Assembly: GCA_905220665.1 (NCBI GenBank)
Contig: CAJNAR010000152.1
Coordinates: 1 to 64,000, forward strand
DNA from: Albugo candida
Lineage: Eukaryota; Oomycota; Peronosporomycetes; Albuginales; Albuginaceae
Length of the DNA: 64,000 nt
Direction of reading: 5' to 3'
Below, piece after piece: positions 12,701 through 23,748 of this stretch. Under the pieces are notes generated by a model, which was given only the letters and a program-made list of their open reading frames with translations, did not search any database and was not told the DNA's origin. Every line of letters starts with the position of its first letter. The stretch's first letter is position 1. Made by a program: the position numbers and the translations under genes.

Positions 12701-15700
12701 AAATGCCGAGAAGAAATAGGCGGCGGAGGGAAGGCTGTGGATCAATGCTCTGTATAACAACTGACTGCATGCAAGTACCCATTTACTTAGGCCATCGAAC
12801 ATAGGATTACAATCTATAAGCATTCCACACGAACCATACATGGAAGTGCAACACATCCAGATGCTGCGTAAATGCGGGTTCATGAATCAATTACAGTCTG
12901 GAGCTATGCGTGGATGCTTGTATCGAAAACACTCACAGTTTAGGGAGATTAGCTGTGTTGCCACAAATGCACGAGTTATACGCACTATCGCGATCAGATT
13001 GATGGTCTCGCTCTTCATGTGAAGCATTCCGATGCCAACGGGAAGCAGCGTCAGCCTTGGATGTGCGCGACATACCTATCAGCACCGATCGATTCCATAA
13101 TTCACAGCAGTAGTAGTCAAAATTACTTTCTTTTTGTTTGAACTAGTTTACGTTTTGTTATCTTTTCGGTCAATTGCGAATTCAATTTTGCACTGCAAGG
13201 ATTCCGTGTGCTGGGGCAGTGAAAATGAATACTCGTATGCTGAAGCCATGAATCGAGCGTATGTGATCGCTTGTAGCACAATATCACCTTACTCATGGGG
13301 CACTAATGCATCCTAACGTGGTAATGAGCTGAGAGAATCGTTTTAATATCAACCATTACAATCTTCCAACCTCCACATACCCTATTCCAATCTTATTAAG
13401 GGTAATACAGCGGTATCTGGCTGCTTGATTTATAATAATCGGATGATGTGGGTGCAATAGACAAGACCTAGAGAAATGCTATAGTGATGAAAGCCTCTGA
13501 ATGCCATTTTTATAAGCGATGCGCTATTAGAGCTGATTAACGCCACAACATTGTGTAATACTTTTACCCTGTCCAAGTGCCCATGTGTGAATGCTTGCTG
13601 GTTGCGTAAAAGCTTCAAAATATTATTTGGCTGATGTCGCACTTTACATGCGGCAGTTATCACCGTAAGAAAAGCTTGGCTTAATTCAGAATCAACCACC
13701 GTAGTCATCGCGATCGGATTAATGGATATTACTCGTGGCGTCCTGATGTACCAAGGAGACAACGTAAGCCGATGACTCCAGCACGACTGTTGAGGAAAAC
13801 CCTACTTCCATAAAAATCACAACGGATACATCACGTAGCATTTTGACCGTAACGCGTGCTTTCTGTATAAAACTTCGTTGGATGCAACATCTTGGTCACT
13901 CATTTCGATGCGATCTACTGAGACTCTTCTACAAGTGTAGATCACCACATGTCCGGAAGAGTCCTATGAAGGAAGGATAATTCTGATGAATGTGTCGAAT
14001 TAAATACAAGTTCAATAATCAGAGATTTGAGATGCCATACGCTCCACATATCCACAGTTGAGCTCTTCTATGCGATGTAATATCACCAAAAGTATCTCTT
14101 GGTTGTTCAGTGGTACTTTTAAAATCCTGGAGATTCCTGTATTCCTATGGAAGATACGCTCTTCCATATTTCCAAGTCTGAATCATGCATTTTGGGTATA
14201 TTTGTGGTGTCATAAGCAATTCTGTTGCCAAACTTGCCAAGTGTTGAACGAGTTGAATCGAACATGCATACCTATTTCATTTCGCAAGCATTCTGATAGT
14301 ATATGCTTCCTGCTCCATTTCCATATGATGCTAAAGGAGATAACGTTCCGATCCGAATCTCTAAAACTTCCTTCAGGCCGATTTACGATTTACAGCCTCG
14401 TTCTGAGTTCATTAAAGAACCTTAGGAAAAGTGCTGAGATTAGAGTTACCATGGTGTAAAATCCATACCTTCTGATGTTTAGAGGACACGAATAATGAAA
14501 ACAATATGAGCTTGAGAACTTGATGTCAGTAGGTAGTACTTCAATGTGAGTGGCCTAACAATTGAGTAAACGTGGGACATGTGTACATGGTCGTAAGCGT
14601 AAGCAGGAGTTAAGATCTCATTCGTGTCCCAACCTTAAACAATTTTTCAGCAAACCAGTACGCTTTCAGGTCCAATACAGGCAAAAATTTAGGCTTCCTC
14701 TTTTCATCAGTACTTTGGTAGCCCGTGAAGTGTATCCTGCGTGGTATGTATGTACAAAGAATTGTCTTCGTTTACTACTGCCGCGCTTTCGAGATCCACG
14801 GTAAAAATACACAGATAGTTGGCGCTTTTTTGATATCAAGACATCGTAATAGTGCCTACAACGATCGTAGATAAGGCTATCCTGAGCAAATGCTTCGCGT
14901 ATGCTGCAAATGCCAGAATAAAGATGGTGACACTTCCTAGACAATGCTTGTCGTTGAATAAACCTTCTTACTTCGAGCCATTCAAACCGAGGCCATTCTC
15001 AGCCATTTTTCAGATCCAAAGCGCGCAATATGAGTGTAGTTTAACAGATGTGTCTAAGGCTGTTTTTCTCTTTTCTTTTGATCTCGCGACATCGTCAGTT
15101 AAAAAATATGCTTCGCTTACTTTCCGTCGTCTTCTTCTGCCTTGGTTAGCTCCGGGATGCCGAGGAAAGCCATGAATTTTGCTTGACTACCACTGAAAAG
15201 ATTTTTTTTCGGGTAACGCAGAGAAACTGCGTTGACATCATCTGATATGACCTTTTCTCAATCCGAGTCCGCAGTAACCCGTTTTATTAAAGCATCACTA
15301 TACACCACAATCACAGACAATGGCTGAATATCGCGATTGAATCAATTCTACCTGGGAGCGATGGTATCTCGACCCGACCCCAAGTCTCAGTGGACTCTTG
15401 ACAATCGGCGTTGCTTCGTTATGAGATCCGCATTTGCAATCTATCCGCACACGAAGTGGTCAAGCTTGATGGACAATAGTTTCGAGGTTGCCGATGGTCT
15501 TGTGGCCGCTTCATTGCCACGCCATAATGACCCAAATCATACAGAGTCATTCTTCTCTCTTTATGTTTTGTGGCACGATCCTTCTTTACATCAAGTAATC
15601 TTGTTAATTAGGATCTTGAATTCGGACCAATTTGTGTGCGATGGAATCATTGCGTCGCATTTTTGTCTTTTCATAAAAATTCACCGTTTTCAGCGTCAAT

Positions 15701-15981
15701 GTCATGGAATGCTCCGAAACAAAAGTGATAGAAGCGACAGGATGAAGAAGTGTGCATGATTACGGGGGGACAATTTGGTGGGTGATGCACTTGCCACGTT
15801 TACAGTGCCAGCGCGGAGGATACAGAGAACGGTTCAAAGACTACTGAGAAAGAAGAACCGAATGGATGTCACAGTCGTTTATGTATCAAGTAGCACTGCA
15901 ATGTATAGGACTCTGTATGTAACGCGATTCAACGAACGGTTGAAGAAATGAGTTGTGTGGCACGTTAAATTAGTTTTTACC
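12701..15981. other. Gene-free stretch with unassigned short frames
   Basis: Contains a 110-codon minus frame at 13430-13762 and plus frames of 100-140 codons at 14058-14459, 14852-15175 and 15337-15759. None shows a domain I recognise and each is isolated. The minus frame (QAFLTVITAACKVRHQ, VVALISSNSASLIK) has helical-repeat character and may be a fragment of a decayed gene. Confidence 0.4.
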
Positions 15982-16590
15982 ATGGTGCTAAGCAAGAAAG
16001 CACTAAGTGGCATCGCCACTTATCGATACAAACCGTGAGCGTATTTCTATCCCATTTTTACGTGTATCGCTGACTGTGACTTATAGCAGGACGTACACAC
16101 TTTGGATAATCTATTGAGTCCATTCTGGAGTTGATGCGTATCATTTTTTCCTTTTTGGATGATGCCCAATTTGATCACCTTATTTTGAACTTGCCCTATA
16201 TTCCTAACAACTTCCATCCAGCTAATTTATTCTCCCTGCTTTTCAGAGACCCCTTCTCGATGGATTCCTATGGCTGCAGCCTCAAGCTTGTTCATCTACC
16301 AGACACTGAACGCACTGGATGGCAAACAAGCGCGTCGAACCGGCTTGCCATCGCCTCTGGGTCAGCTATTTGATCACGATACCGTACCTCTCCAAAACCT
16401 ATCTTTACTAATAATATGTGGCAGGATGGGACGCTATTTGTACACTATTTACAGCACTCAATGCCGCGGCAATGGTGCAATACGGCGGAGGCTTTGGCAC
16501 ATTTTCCTTCTTTCTTCGTTCTGCATCACATTTTACCTCGCACAATGGGAAGACTTTTTCGGTGGTTAGGGGTGGCGCCCTGCCTGTGTC

Positions 16591-17400
16591 ATGTCCACAG
16601 CGTCTAATTCTGACGGCTCTTTAATCCGGCTTTTCAAGACCCTCCAACTCGGCACCTTTAATGTTCGAGGACTAACGTCGAACATAGAGCAGACATGCTT
16701 GGGGAAAGATCGCGCGCGGTACAAATTGGACGTATGTGCCCTGCAGGAGACTAAAATGACAGAAGCTCTCGTCGACGTCCGAAGGCTAACCGATCGAATC
16801 ATACTTCTTCCTTCAGCGAAACCCTATTACGGCCTTGGATTTATATTGTCCGATAGAGTTGCTAATCATGTGCATCGGTATTGGATGGTCAACGACCGCA
16901 TCGCCGTATTACAGTTGAAACTCTCAAAGAAAGTCACGGTCTCATTCATCAACGTCTATGCCCCGCATAAGGGACGCTCTGCAGACGAATCTGATGCTTT
17001 TTATGACACACTTCAGCAAACAATACAGCGCTTTCGTCACCAGCTTTTCTTCATTTTGGGAGACTTTAACGCCAAAATTGGGCAGCAATGCGAAGGAGAG
17101 ACTTTTTTGGGTTTATAATCGCGCGGATACTGAAATGATAATGGTATTCGGCTCTGGGATTTTTGTGCAGACAACGACCTCTTCCTGTCAAACACAACTT
17201 TCTTCAAAAGACGCGCACGCAATATCACCACATGGCAAGGCACTAGCAAAGGGAGTCTCATATTTAATCAGATCGACTACATCATACTCCCCCTACGATT
17301 AAAGCTGTTACTTTCCAATTCACAATCTTGGAGCGGGACACTCGCTGACAGCGACCACCGGCTTATAACCACGCATCTTCAGCTACCCGATATCTATAAG
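16591..17400 (+). pseudogene. LINE endonuclease (EEP family) part
   Basis: Starts at an ATG at 16591. Endonuclease/exonuclease/phosphatase motifs: LGTFNVRGL, ALQETKM (catalytic Glu), FINVYAPH, FFILGDFNAKIG (Asp and Asn). After a frame change near 17110-17118, SDHRLI (catalytic Asp-His) follows at about 17350-17370. The enzyme nicks target DNA for target-primed reverse transcription. The frame change makes this copy defective. Confidence 0.88.
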
Positions 17401-17768
17401 ATACTCATAGACATTTCTAGCGCGCAACCTTCGAAGCTTACTTTTGACACCGCCCTCCTCCGTGATCCGGACATAACTTGATTTATACCAGAAAACCATC
17501 GCGAAGGCACTTGTCGCACCAGATTCTTACTCGCATCAAAGCCATCGCGAACAATATCATCCGACCCAAGATTGATATCGCATAACGTCCCGATCACAAC
17601 GATGAAATAGTGGAGCATTCTCTCGCACAAAAATGTCTCCGTGCCCTGATCACCAGCAGCAATAACCCTGTAGACCTACTGCTTTATCGGTCTCGCCGAT
17701 AAGCCCTGCTACGGACCATCCGACAGAAGTGCAAGGCAGCTAGAAGACTTCGCGTAACCCAGCACATT

Positions 17769-19866
17769 ATGGATCTCAAAAAGTACAAATACACGGAGAA
17801 GATGTACCATATCGTTCAACGGCTGACACCAAACAAGCGGCCGGCATTATGTCTACGTGATCCTGATGGGCGCATCATTGGCAATTCCAGGGATACAGCC
17901 CAAGCCATCACGGAATATCTGTCAGCCCAGTTCAACAAACCCCATCTCAGTGACGTCTCTTTACGTCTCTGTTGGACAATATATCGTGACATCTCCCATT
18001 ACGGCGGAGGAAGTTACACAAGCGTTCCGGTATTTGAAATACAATCGCGCACCAGGTGCAGATCACGTCCCAGCCGAATTACTCAAGTATAGCCCCCCAG
18101 TGGTTTCCGATATCCTCGCTAAAGCAATCAATTGCCATATCCATAATCCCACCACACCCATGCGCAAAAGCCTTAATCATGGTGTTGTCATTACCGTTCC
18201 GAAGCCTAATAACCCGACGGGCAGCTGTGCCAACCTTCGATCGATCACCCTTCTCAGCACCACCCGTAAGACCATATCCGCGGTCATCCTCAATAGAATC
18301 CGTGAAAAAGTTGAGAAATGGCTATCGCCTAACCAGAGTGGCTTCCGAGTCGCCCGCAGTACAGCCGATGCAGTCTGGGCCCACAGATGGAATATCGCAT
18401 TAACGCGTCGCTTCCAGACTAACATGTTCATTCTAGGTGTCGACCTCAGCAAAGCTTTTGACACCATCGATCGACATCTATTGCTGCTAGTTCTGAGCTT
18501 GATTCTGAATCCAGACGAGGTCCAGTTGTTAAAAGCTCTCCTAAAAGCTCTCTTAAGTGCCACAGCCCTCCAACTCCGCCTTGGTACGAAATGCTACTCA
18601 ACATTCGCAAGTAATCATGGTACACCTCAAGGAGATGCGCTCTCCCCACTTCTGTTCGTGGTCTACTTGGAAGCGGTACTACGCGATTTATGCCTGCACC
18701 TGGAAATTTCAATGCGCGAGCTCAATGCCGTTGTGTTTGCCGATGATGTGGATTTCATCCATCATGACCCTACTCGTCTCGAGCATATTCTTCTTGTTGC
18801 CGAGCAAGTATTCCGGGCATGTTCTTTGACTATCAATGTCAGCAAAACAGAGCGAACGACTATTGCTCGTGCGCCGAACGCAACCGAGGAAAGTTGGCGT
18901 AACGTTCGCAAATTGGGATCACTACTTGGCGATTCTGAAGATGTACAGATACGTAAAGCTCATGCAACAGCTGCCTTCAAAAGATTTTGGAAAGTATGGA
19001 TTCACTCTCACTTACTCCCAGAAACACTACGCGTTCGCTTATACAATATCTATGTGTTACCTATCCTACTGTATAACTATGGAGTGTCAAGGATTTCATT
19101 ACACTGTTTATCTGGTTTTTTAACTACCTTCCTTTTCCTATCATGAGTCCCTGACCGTATGAATATCACTTAAGTCTGACTACAAACCTAGGGAGGCAGA
19201 TATTTTCCAAGCTTATTGCTTGGGTGGGCTCAAACCGCTACCCACACTGCCGGGGATCGAACTAACGACCTCCGGCAGGGGGTCCGTGCGCTCAAGTGCT
19301 TAACCGACTGAGCTGGGTACGGAACCCTACTGTATAACTGTGGAACATGGGGTCTCACAGATCGCGACATTGGCAGTCTTGAAGCGTATCACCGACGTCA
19401 CCTTCGCCGCGTCCTCCGCATCCACTACCCTCAGCAAATCAGCAACGCGGACCTATACAAGCGCTGTAACACAAAACCGCTTCGAATCCACCTGACGAGG
19501 TCTCGCTGGAGACTCTTTGGACATACTCTCCGCCGCGCACAGCCTATTCCAGCCCAAATGAACATGCTCCGATATTATGATTCTGCTGGTAATTTGCCGA
19601 CTCATCGGGGCTGCACACCTACTTGCCTCCCAACCGTTCTCGACAAGGATCTACGGCTCGACATAACTTCCAGTCTACGTCTCCGCAATACCGCAGATCT
19701 GTACGCCCTATCACATATAGCACAAGACTGCGCATTATGGAAAGAACTTACTCAGCGTCTCTGCAGTAGCCAGGAACTAATTTACCGGAATCAAGAAACA
19801 GTCAGGCGTAAGCAAAAGCTAGAGTCTGCTAATACGGACTTGATGCCGCCGCAAAAACGCACATAA
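17769..19866 (+). pseudogene. LINE reverse transcriptase, interrupted by a SINE
   Basis: The open frame 17857-19146 carries RT blocks: HGVVITVPKPN, LRSITLLSTTRK, LGVDLSKAFDTIDRH (catalytic Asp), NHGTPQGDALSPLLF and the catalytic box VVFADDVDF. The pre-RT part (about 17769-17860) is in another frame. The RT thumb region is cut at 19083 by the SINE and resumes at 19326 with LLYNCGTWGLTDRDI, running on to a stop at 19866. Without the SINE the frame is continuous across the junction. Confidence 0.9.
19084..19325 (-). mobile_element. tRNA-derived SINE inserted in the LINE
   Basis: 242 bp flanked by a 19-bp target-site duplication with one mismatch (CCTACTGTATAACTRTGGA at 19065-19083 and 19326-19344). 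The minus strand begins like a tRNA, with an A box in CCCAGCTCAGTCGGTTAAGC and a B box in AGTTCGATCCC. It is followed by a non-tRNA body containing CCTCCCTAGGTTTGTAG. These are internal Pol III promoter boxes. It splits the LINE RT frame. Confidence 0.9.
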
Positions 19867-20949
19867 TAATAATGGGAAGAGTATCACACAGGCATTATGA
19901 CTTGTGGAAATGGCGTCATCGAAGTCACTGAGGGACACTTCTGCTCATTGGAGTACATTTGATCGCAATGGTCTTTGGAAACACTTTGTATACCCATACA
20001 TTATTCGATTCCTAACAACTCGGAATTGTGACGCCGGCCACAGCTCTCCTCAAAGCTCTTATTTCCAGTAACACTCTCCTTGTGCTCGGTAATATCAATC
20101 GTGTGCTGAGAAACAATCAACGCATCCCGGCCGACGAAACGGGGCACAAAAACGTGTCCAAAATTCTGGCTTGTGTTCAACTCATTCTCGTGGCACTCGT
20201 ATCCATCGCCAGCTAGCCGTGGATTCCAGGGCCGGGTGAAGCAGAGTATCGTGCTTTTCCATTACTTTTTCTTGGCCCAATTGAAATTTTGAATGTTCTT
20301 TTATCGGTATGTTCCTTCCACGTTGCTGATTAGGATGATTTGAAATCGTAGACGTCTTTAGACTCGAATGATTCTCAGTGATACGTGCAAAGTCCCCTTT
20401 CCATATCAATTGCGTGCGCTTCTTCCTGTGGTATTGGTGACGACGAATGCACACTTTTCGCGTAGACTGGCAGCTCAGAGTCGTGGATCCATCCGATGGT
20501 GGCGACGATCAGTTTTGGAGCGTTCATGCTGGCGATCTTCACGCACTACGTCTACCATGTAGTTTGTAGTCATCTAGGGATTCACGCTTTCAAGATAAAA
20601 GCCCGAAAAGAGCGATGCAAATACCATTTCAATTTTCTTCAAAACGGTCTCCCGACTCACTTGTCATAAATATCTCAATACGGTCCACCAATTCTGCTTT
20701 TCGACGTTATGTCGGTTGGCTATGGGCTCGGAGGAACACCTGCAACTCTTTGATAGTTTGTTTGTCAATCGTATTCTTCTCCACCATTTCTCGCCATTTC
20801 CCCTATTGGAACATCTGAGAGGATGACAAATCGGTCTGTTTATCGATGAAATCGATTCGTTTGGTGCGTTTCATGGGCATCTCCTTCATCCTCGACGCAG
20901 ACTTGTACTATAAATCTTGTGATGACAAGTCTCGGGAATGTGTATGTCC

Positions 20950-22400
20950 TATCTTTCGTTTGTTCTCCACAGTGCCTGACATTGCTCCGAAGGCTTCTTT
21001 GAATCTCTCAATTGCGTACTTCACAGAAGAGCAGCCTCCGCATCACGTGAGCCTTAAATTTTGAGTCAACCCGGACGTCCTCTTGAGCAAATCCTGCTTC
21101 ATCGGGTAAGGTGGAGTCGCGAGTTTCATCGTATTCTAGATCTTCTTCATTACATGCAAGTGCCTGAATGCTTTCATAATACTTCTGAAGCTCTATGTAG
21201 ACATTCAGCAGGACGCAACATACTCTCAAATGGCGATCCACGACCTGTACTCTCGAATCTCGGCACATCTGCAAGCTCGAGCTTTTCGATCATCGTCATA
21301 GCAAAATTCACAGCTTCTCTATCAGTTACGAAGACGTGAACAGAGCCCCAAGAATATAAAAATATGACCAGCCAGTTGGAATCTCGTGATTGTCCACGCG
21401 TATGTCTCGCATATCGTCGAGATACGGATACGGAAGGGAAGATCACGTGGAAGCCTGTAGGTCTGATCTGCCCCAACTCATCGTTGTCATCGCGCTGGGG
21501 GAGGAGTGCGACATAGCGAGGCTCACTATACGTTGTTGCGATCATTCGGGCCAAAGTATACTTTTTCTTCTTTTTCATAGCCAAAAGCAAAGCAACGAAT
21601 GCCCTGGTACTTCCCTCAACAAAAACATCACATGAAAATATGAAGTACGGAGATCGAATATTAGCACAATTGCGAAGGAAATTAATCGACTGCACGCAGA
21701 TGAGCTCGAGACTGGGCGTTACAGCGAATTTAATCTCTATCACATCGTCTTTGGAAAAGTAGATACGAGTGCCTCCGTATGCGTGATATCGTTTGATCTG
21801 CTCTGAAGTGAGATACGCACCAGTGTCATCACAGAGCCATTTCGTCCCGCGACGAGAGGTCGATTGGTTGTGGCATTGAGAAATATTTGCGTGCTTTTGT
21901 GCTGAACGATTTCTAAAGCGTATAATTCGACGCCGATGGAAATTGAGTGTGTGAGGCGTAACGGGAGAATTGCGAGTCGACGTTTCCGAAACCGCTTTCG
22001 GAGTAGAGTCTCCATGAGGTCGTTGAGTGATGTGATTCCGAACGCTGGTTGGATCAAATTCTTCTTTCCGTTTAAAGCGGAATCATCCGGAGGCATCCTC
22101 GCGGACTTTGACAGCCTCTATTGCAATTTCTTTCCCGATTCGCTTCGCGAGATAGTATCACATACAGCTCATCAAGCAATCTCGTAAATTATGATTAGTA
22201 ATGCATGCTTGGCTGTCAAATTGCTGTCGTAACGAGTAGACAAAGCACGGGAAGATTGCACGGAAGCATTAAGAACCTGCGATTCGAGGTCGAGTGCGAT
22301 GGCTTTACATCTAAAATGTTCTTTCCAGAGTTCACGCTGAAGGATATAGCTTGTGTGTCTCATAACGAGTCGCATGGTACGTCGAGGAATTGACTAGAGT
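20950..22400 (-). pseudogene. Ku70 (XRCC6-type) pseudogene
   Basis: Ku70 with Ku80 forms the ring that loads on DNA double-strand ends for non-homologous end joining and also acts at telomeres. Minus-strand frames give Ku70 core blocks in order. 22096-21740: SLNDLMETLLRKRFRKRR, LPLRLTHSISIGVELYALE and NATTNRPLV. 21743-21174: EIKFAVTPSLELI, FVEGSTRAFVALLLA, YSEPRYVALLPQ, RPTGFHVIF and AMTMIEKL. 21274-21008: IQALACNEEDLEYDE. Frame changes occur near 21740 and 21420 and in several other places, and the N-terminal vWA part (22100-22640) is full of stops. Whether an intact copy exists elsewhere cannot be told here. Confidence 0.82.
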
Positions 22401-22965
22401 TAGAGCAAGAGTCTGGCTTGCGTACGTCACCGGGGATGATGTTAAGATATCAGCCGCTATATATCGTGAGCAAGCTTCAGAGTGCGTATTAGCGACAACT
22501 CATTCGGGCGTACGGTTATCGACGGTGCATGACTTTGTTTATCCTTTCTCTATACTCCTCTATAGCTCTACACTGGTCTCCTACAACGTTGTCATCGTAC
22601 CGCGCTTGACTCTTGGAACAAGCTAATGAAGGTCTTTGTTTCATTTCTAGTCCAGTTCGAAGCAAAAATTACAATTCAGCGTTACTACAGAATCGCTGTC
22701 TAGCAAAATTTGAAAAAGCCCTACTCGCCACAGAGGTAGATTCGTGGAAGAACGTTAACGATCCCTTCTTCATGTCGGTATGATGACGTGTATGGAAGGG
22801 TAAAAAACCTTGAATAGGTTAGCCGTGTAGTGTGACTTGAATCCAGAATCGTTGTGATGACGTCATGTTGACAAGGAATAAGTGCTTCGGTTACCACATT
22901 ACGATAGACGTAAACCGTCTTGTTCTCGCGGACATCGTCTTGTTTATAATTGATTTTACTGCACC
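22401..22965. other. Gene-free stretch
   Basis: Short frames only. It probably includes the decayed N-terminal part of the Ku70 relic and the upstream region of the secreted-protein frame. No repeats or RNA genes seen. Confidence 0.4.
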
Positions 22966-23748
22966 GTGCGTCATCACCTTACCAATGTGAATCAAGTTCG
23001 AACTTTTTACCTTGTTGGACTAAGCTGCTTCATGACAGTTGCACCAGCGGCTGGATCTAAGTTTGTATTTCCCTGCATATGTTACTCACTAGAGTATCGG
23101 GTGACTGCCCCAGGAGTAGAGTACAAATGTAAGTACCGAGAGGACCAAAATTTGTGGAGCCTTGCGAATATCTTCTCGAACACCATCGTCAGCGGTAGTG
23201 CAAGTGTGGAGAACCCGTATTTGACAGCTGAAAGCTATGGTTTGAATACAATCACATTCGACACAAGCGGTAAGGAACCAGAGCTCAGCCTTTATAATTC
23301 ATACATGTCATTAGTTCAGAACAAATGGAAAATCGAAGCTCAACTTATCTTCTACGAAAGAAAGAAGCACGGAAAAGCGGAAGAAAGCTGGATGATTTTC
23401 AGAGAATTTGATGTCAGCATAAGCGATTCCTTGCATTCGACGTTTCCTCGCAAAGAAATTCGAGCCCCGTTGTGGAAATGTTCCGGCAATTCGCAATCCT
23501 GCCCGTCGACTGACCCAGAGTTTGACTATCTATATTTGAATTTACCTGGGTTGAGACTACATGTCCCTCATGACGAAATTGCCTTTGGAGGATCTGGTGA
23601 AATAGTTCTCGGTAGAGGTATTCTGAAGCATCTGTCGTTCACAATACGCAGGTACCCTCGCGAAGGTGTCCTAATGCACAATGTGACTTTTCAGCCCATC
23701 AGACGGTTTAATGGCTATCGACGCTTTGAAGCTAACTTAAATGAGTAG
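22966..23748 (+). CDS. Candidate secreted protein, no known family
   Basis: An uninterrupted frame of 260 codons in the pseudogene zone. The first codon of the open stretch is GTG, and the first ATG is at 23032 (codon 23). The hydrophobic run FYLVGLSCFMTVAPAAG across codons 14-30 looks like a signal peptide with cleavage after AAG/S, which suggests that the true start is in an upstream exon I cannot place. Mature features: an early Cys pair (PCICYSLEY), further Cys near the middle (WKCSGNSQSC), mixed polar sequence, no membrane segment and no RxLR, CHxC or CCG signature that I can see. It could be an effector-like or cell-surface protein. Function unknown. Confidence 0.55.
   Translation: MRHHLTNVNQVRTFYLVGLSCFMTVAPAAGSKFVFPCICYSLEYRVTAPGVEYKCKYREDQNLWSLANIFSNTIVSGSASVENPYLTAESYGLNTITFDTSGKEPELSLYNSYMSLVQNKWKIEAQLIFYERKKHGKAEESWMIFREFDVSISDSLHSTFPRKEIRAPLWKCSGNSQSCPSTDPEFDYLYLNLPGLRLHVPHDEIAFGGSGEIVLGRGILKHLSFTIRRYPREGVLMHNVTFQPIRRFNGYRRFEANLNE

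Larger units (their letters stand above)
16554..19870 (+). mobile_element. Non-LTR retrotransposon (LINE, RTE-like), degenerate
   Basis: Inserted in the CEPT relic and flanked by a 10-bp target-site duplication, AATGGGAAGA, at 16544-16553 and 19871-19880. The total is about 3.3 kb including a 242-bp SINE, and it ends in a (TAA)n tail (19863-19870). It encodes an apurinic-type endonuclease followed by a reverse transcriptase in one polypeptide order. Small size, single EEP-RT order and a microsatellite tail suggest the RTE clade; this is inference. The frame is broken near 17110 and between 17120 and 17860. Confidence 0.9.
15982..20668 (+). pseudogene. Choline/ethanolamine phosphotransferase (CEPT) pseudogene, split by a LINE
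   Basis: The family transfers phosphocholine or phosphoethanolamine from the CDP-alcohol to diacylglycerol in ER/Golgi membranes. Visible in order: the start LSKKALSGIATYRYKP, then a probable intron, LLSPFWS-stop-CVSFFPFWMMPNLIT, and the CDP-alcohol transferase signature LDGKQARRTGLPSPLGQLFDH (about 16300-16380). A second probable intron ends near 16426, followed by WDAICTLFTALNAAAMVQYG. A frame change leads to FYLAQWED at 16544, where the LINE begins. After the LINE the gene resumes (19871 on) with EEYHTG, MTCGNGVIEVTEG, VLGNINRVL and VVLVTTNAHFSRR. It ends with the membrane segment FTHYVYHVVCSHLGIHAFK and a stop near 20668. Stops, frame changes and the insertion make it non-functional. Confidence 0.88.

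Noticed and set aside
16380..16426. An AT-AC (U12-type) intron in the CEPT relic
   Set aside because: The donor reads GATACC where the copy most simply lost a GT, and the rest of the gene is already decayed, so a mutated ordinary intron is the simpler reading.
19250..19325. A tRNA gene on the minus strand
   Set aside because: A and B boxes are present but the acceptor stem does not close, and the unit is flanked by target-site duplications. It is the head of a SINE.
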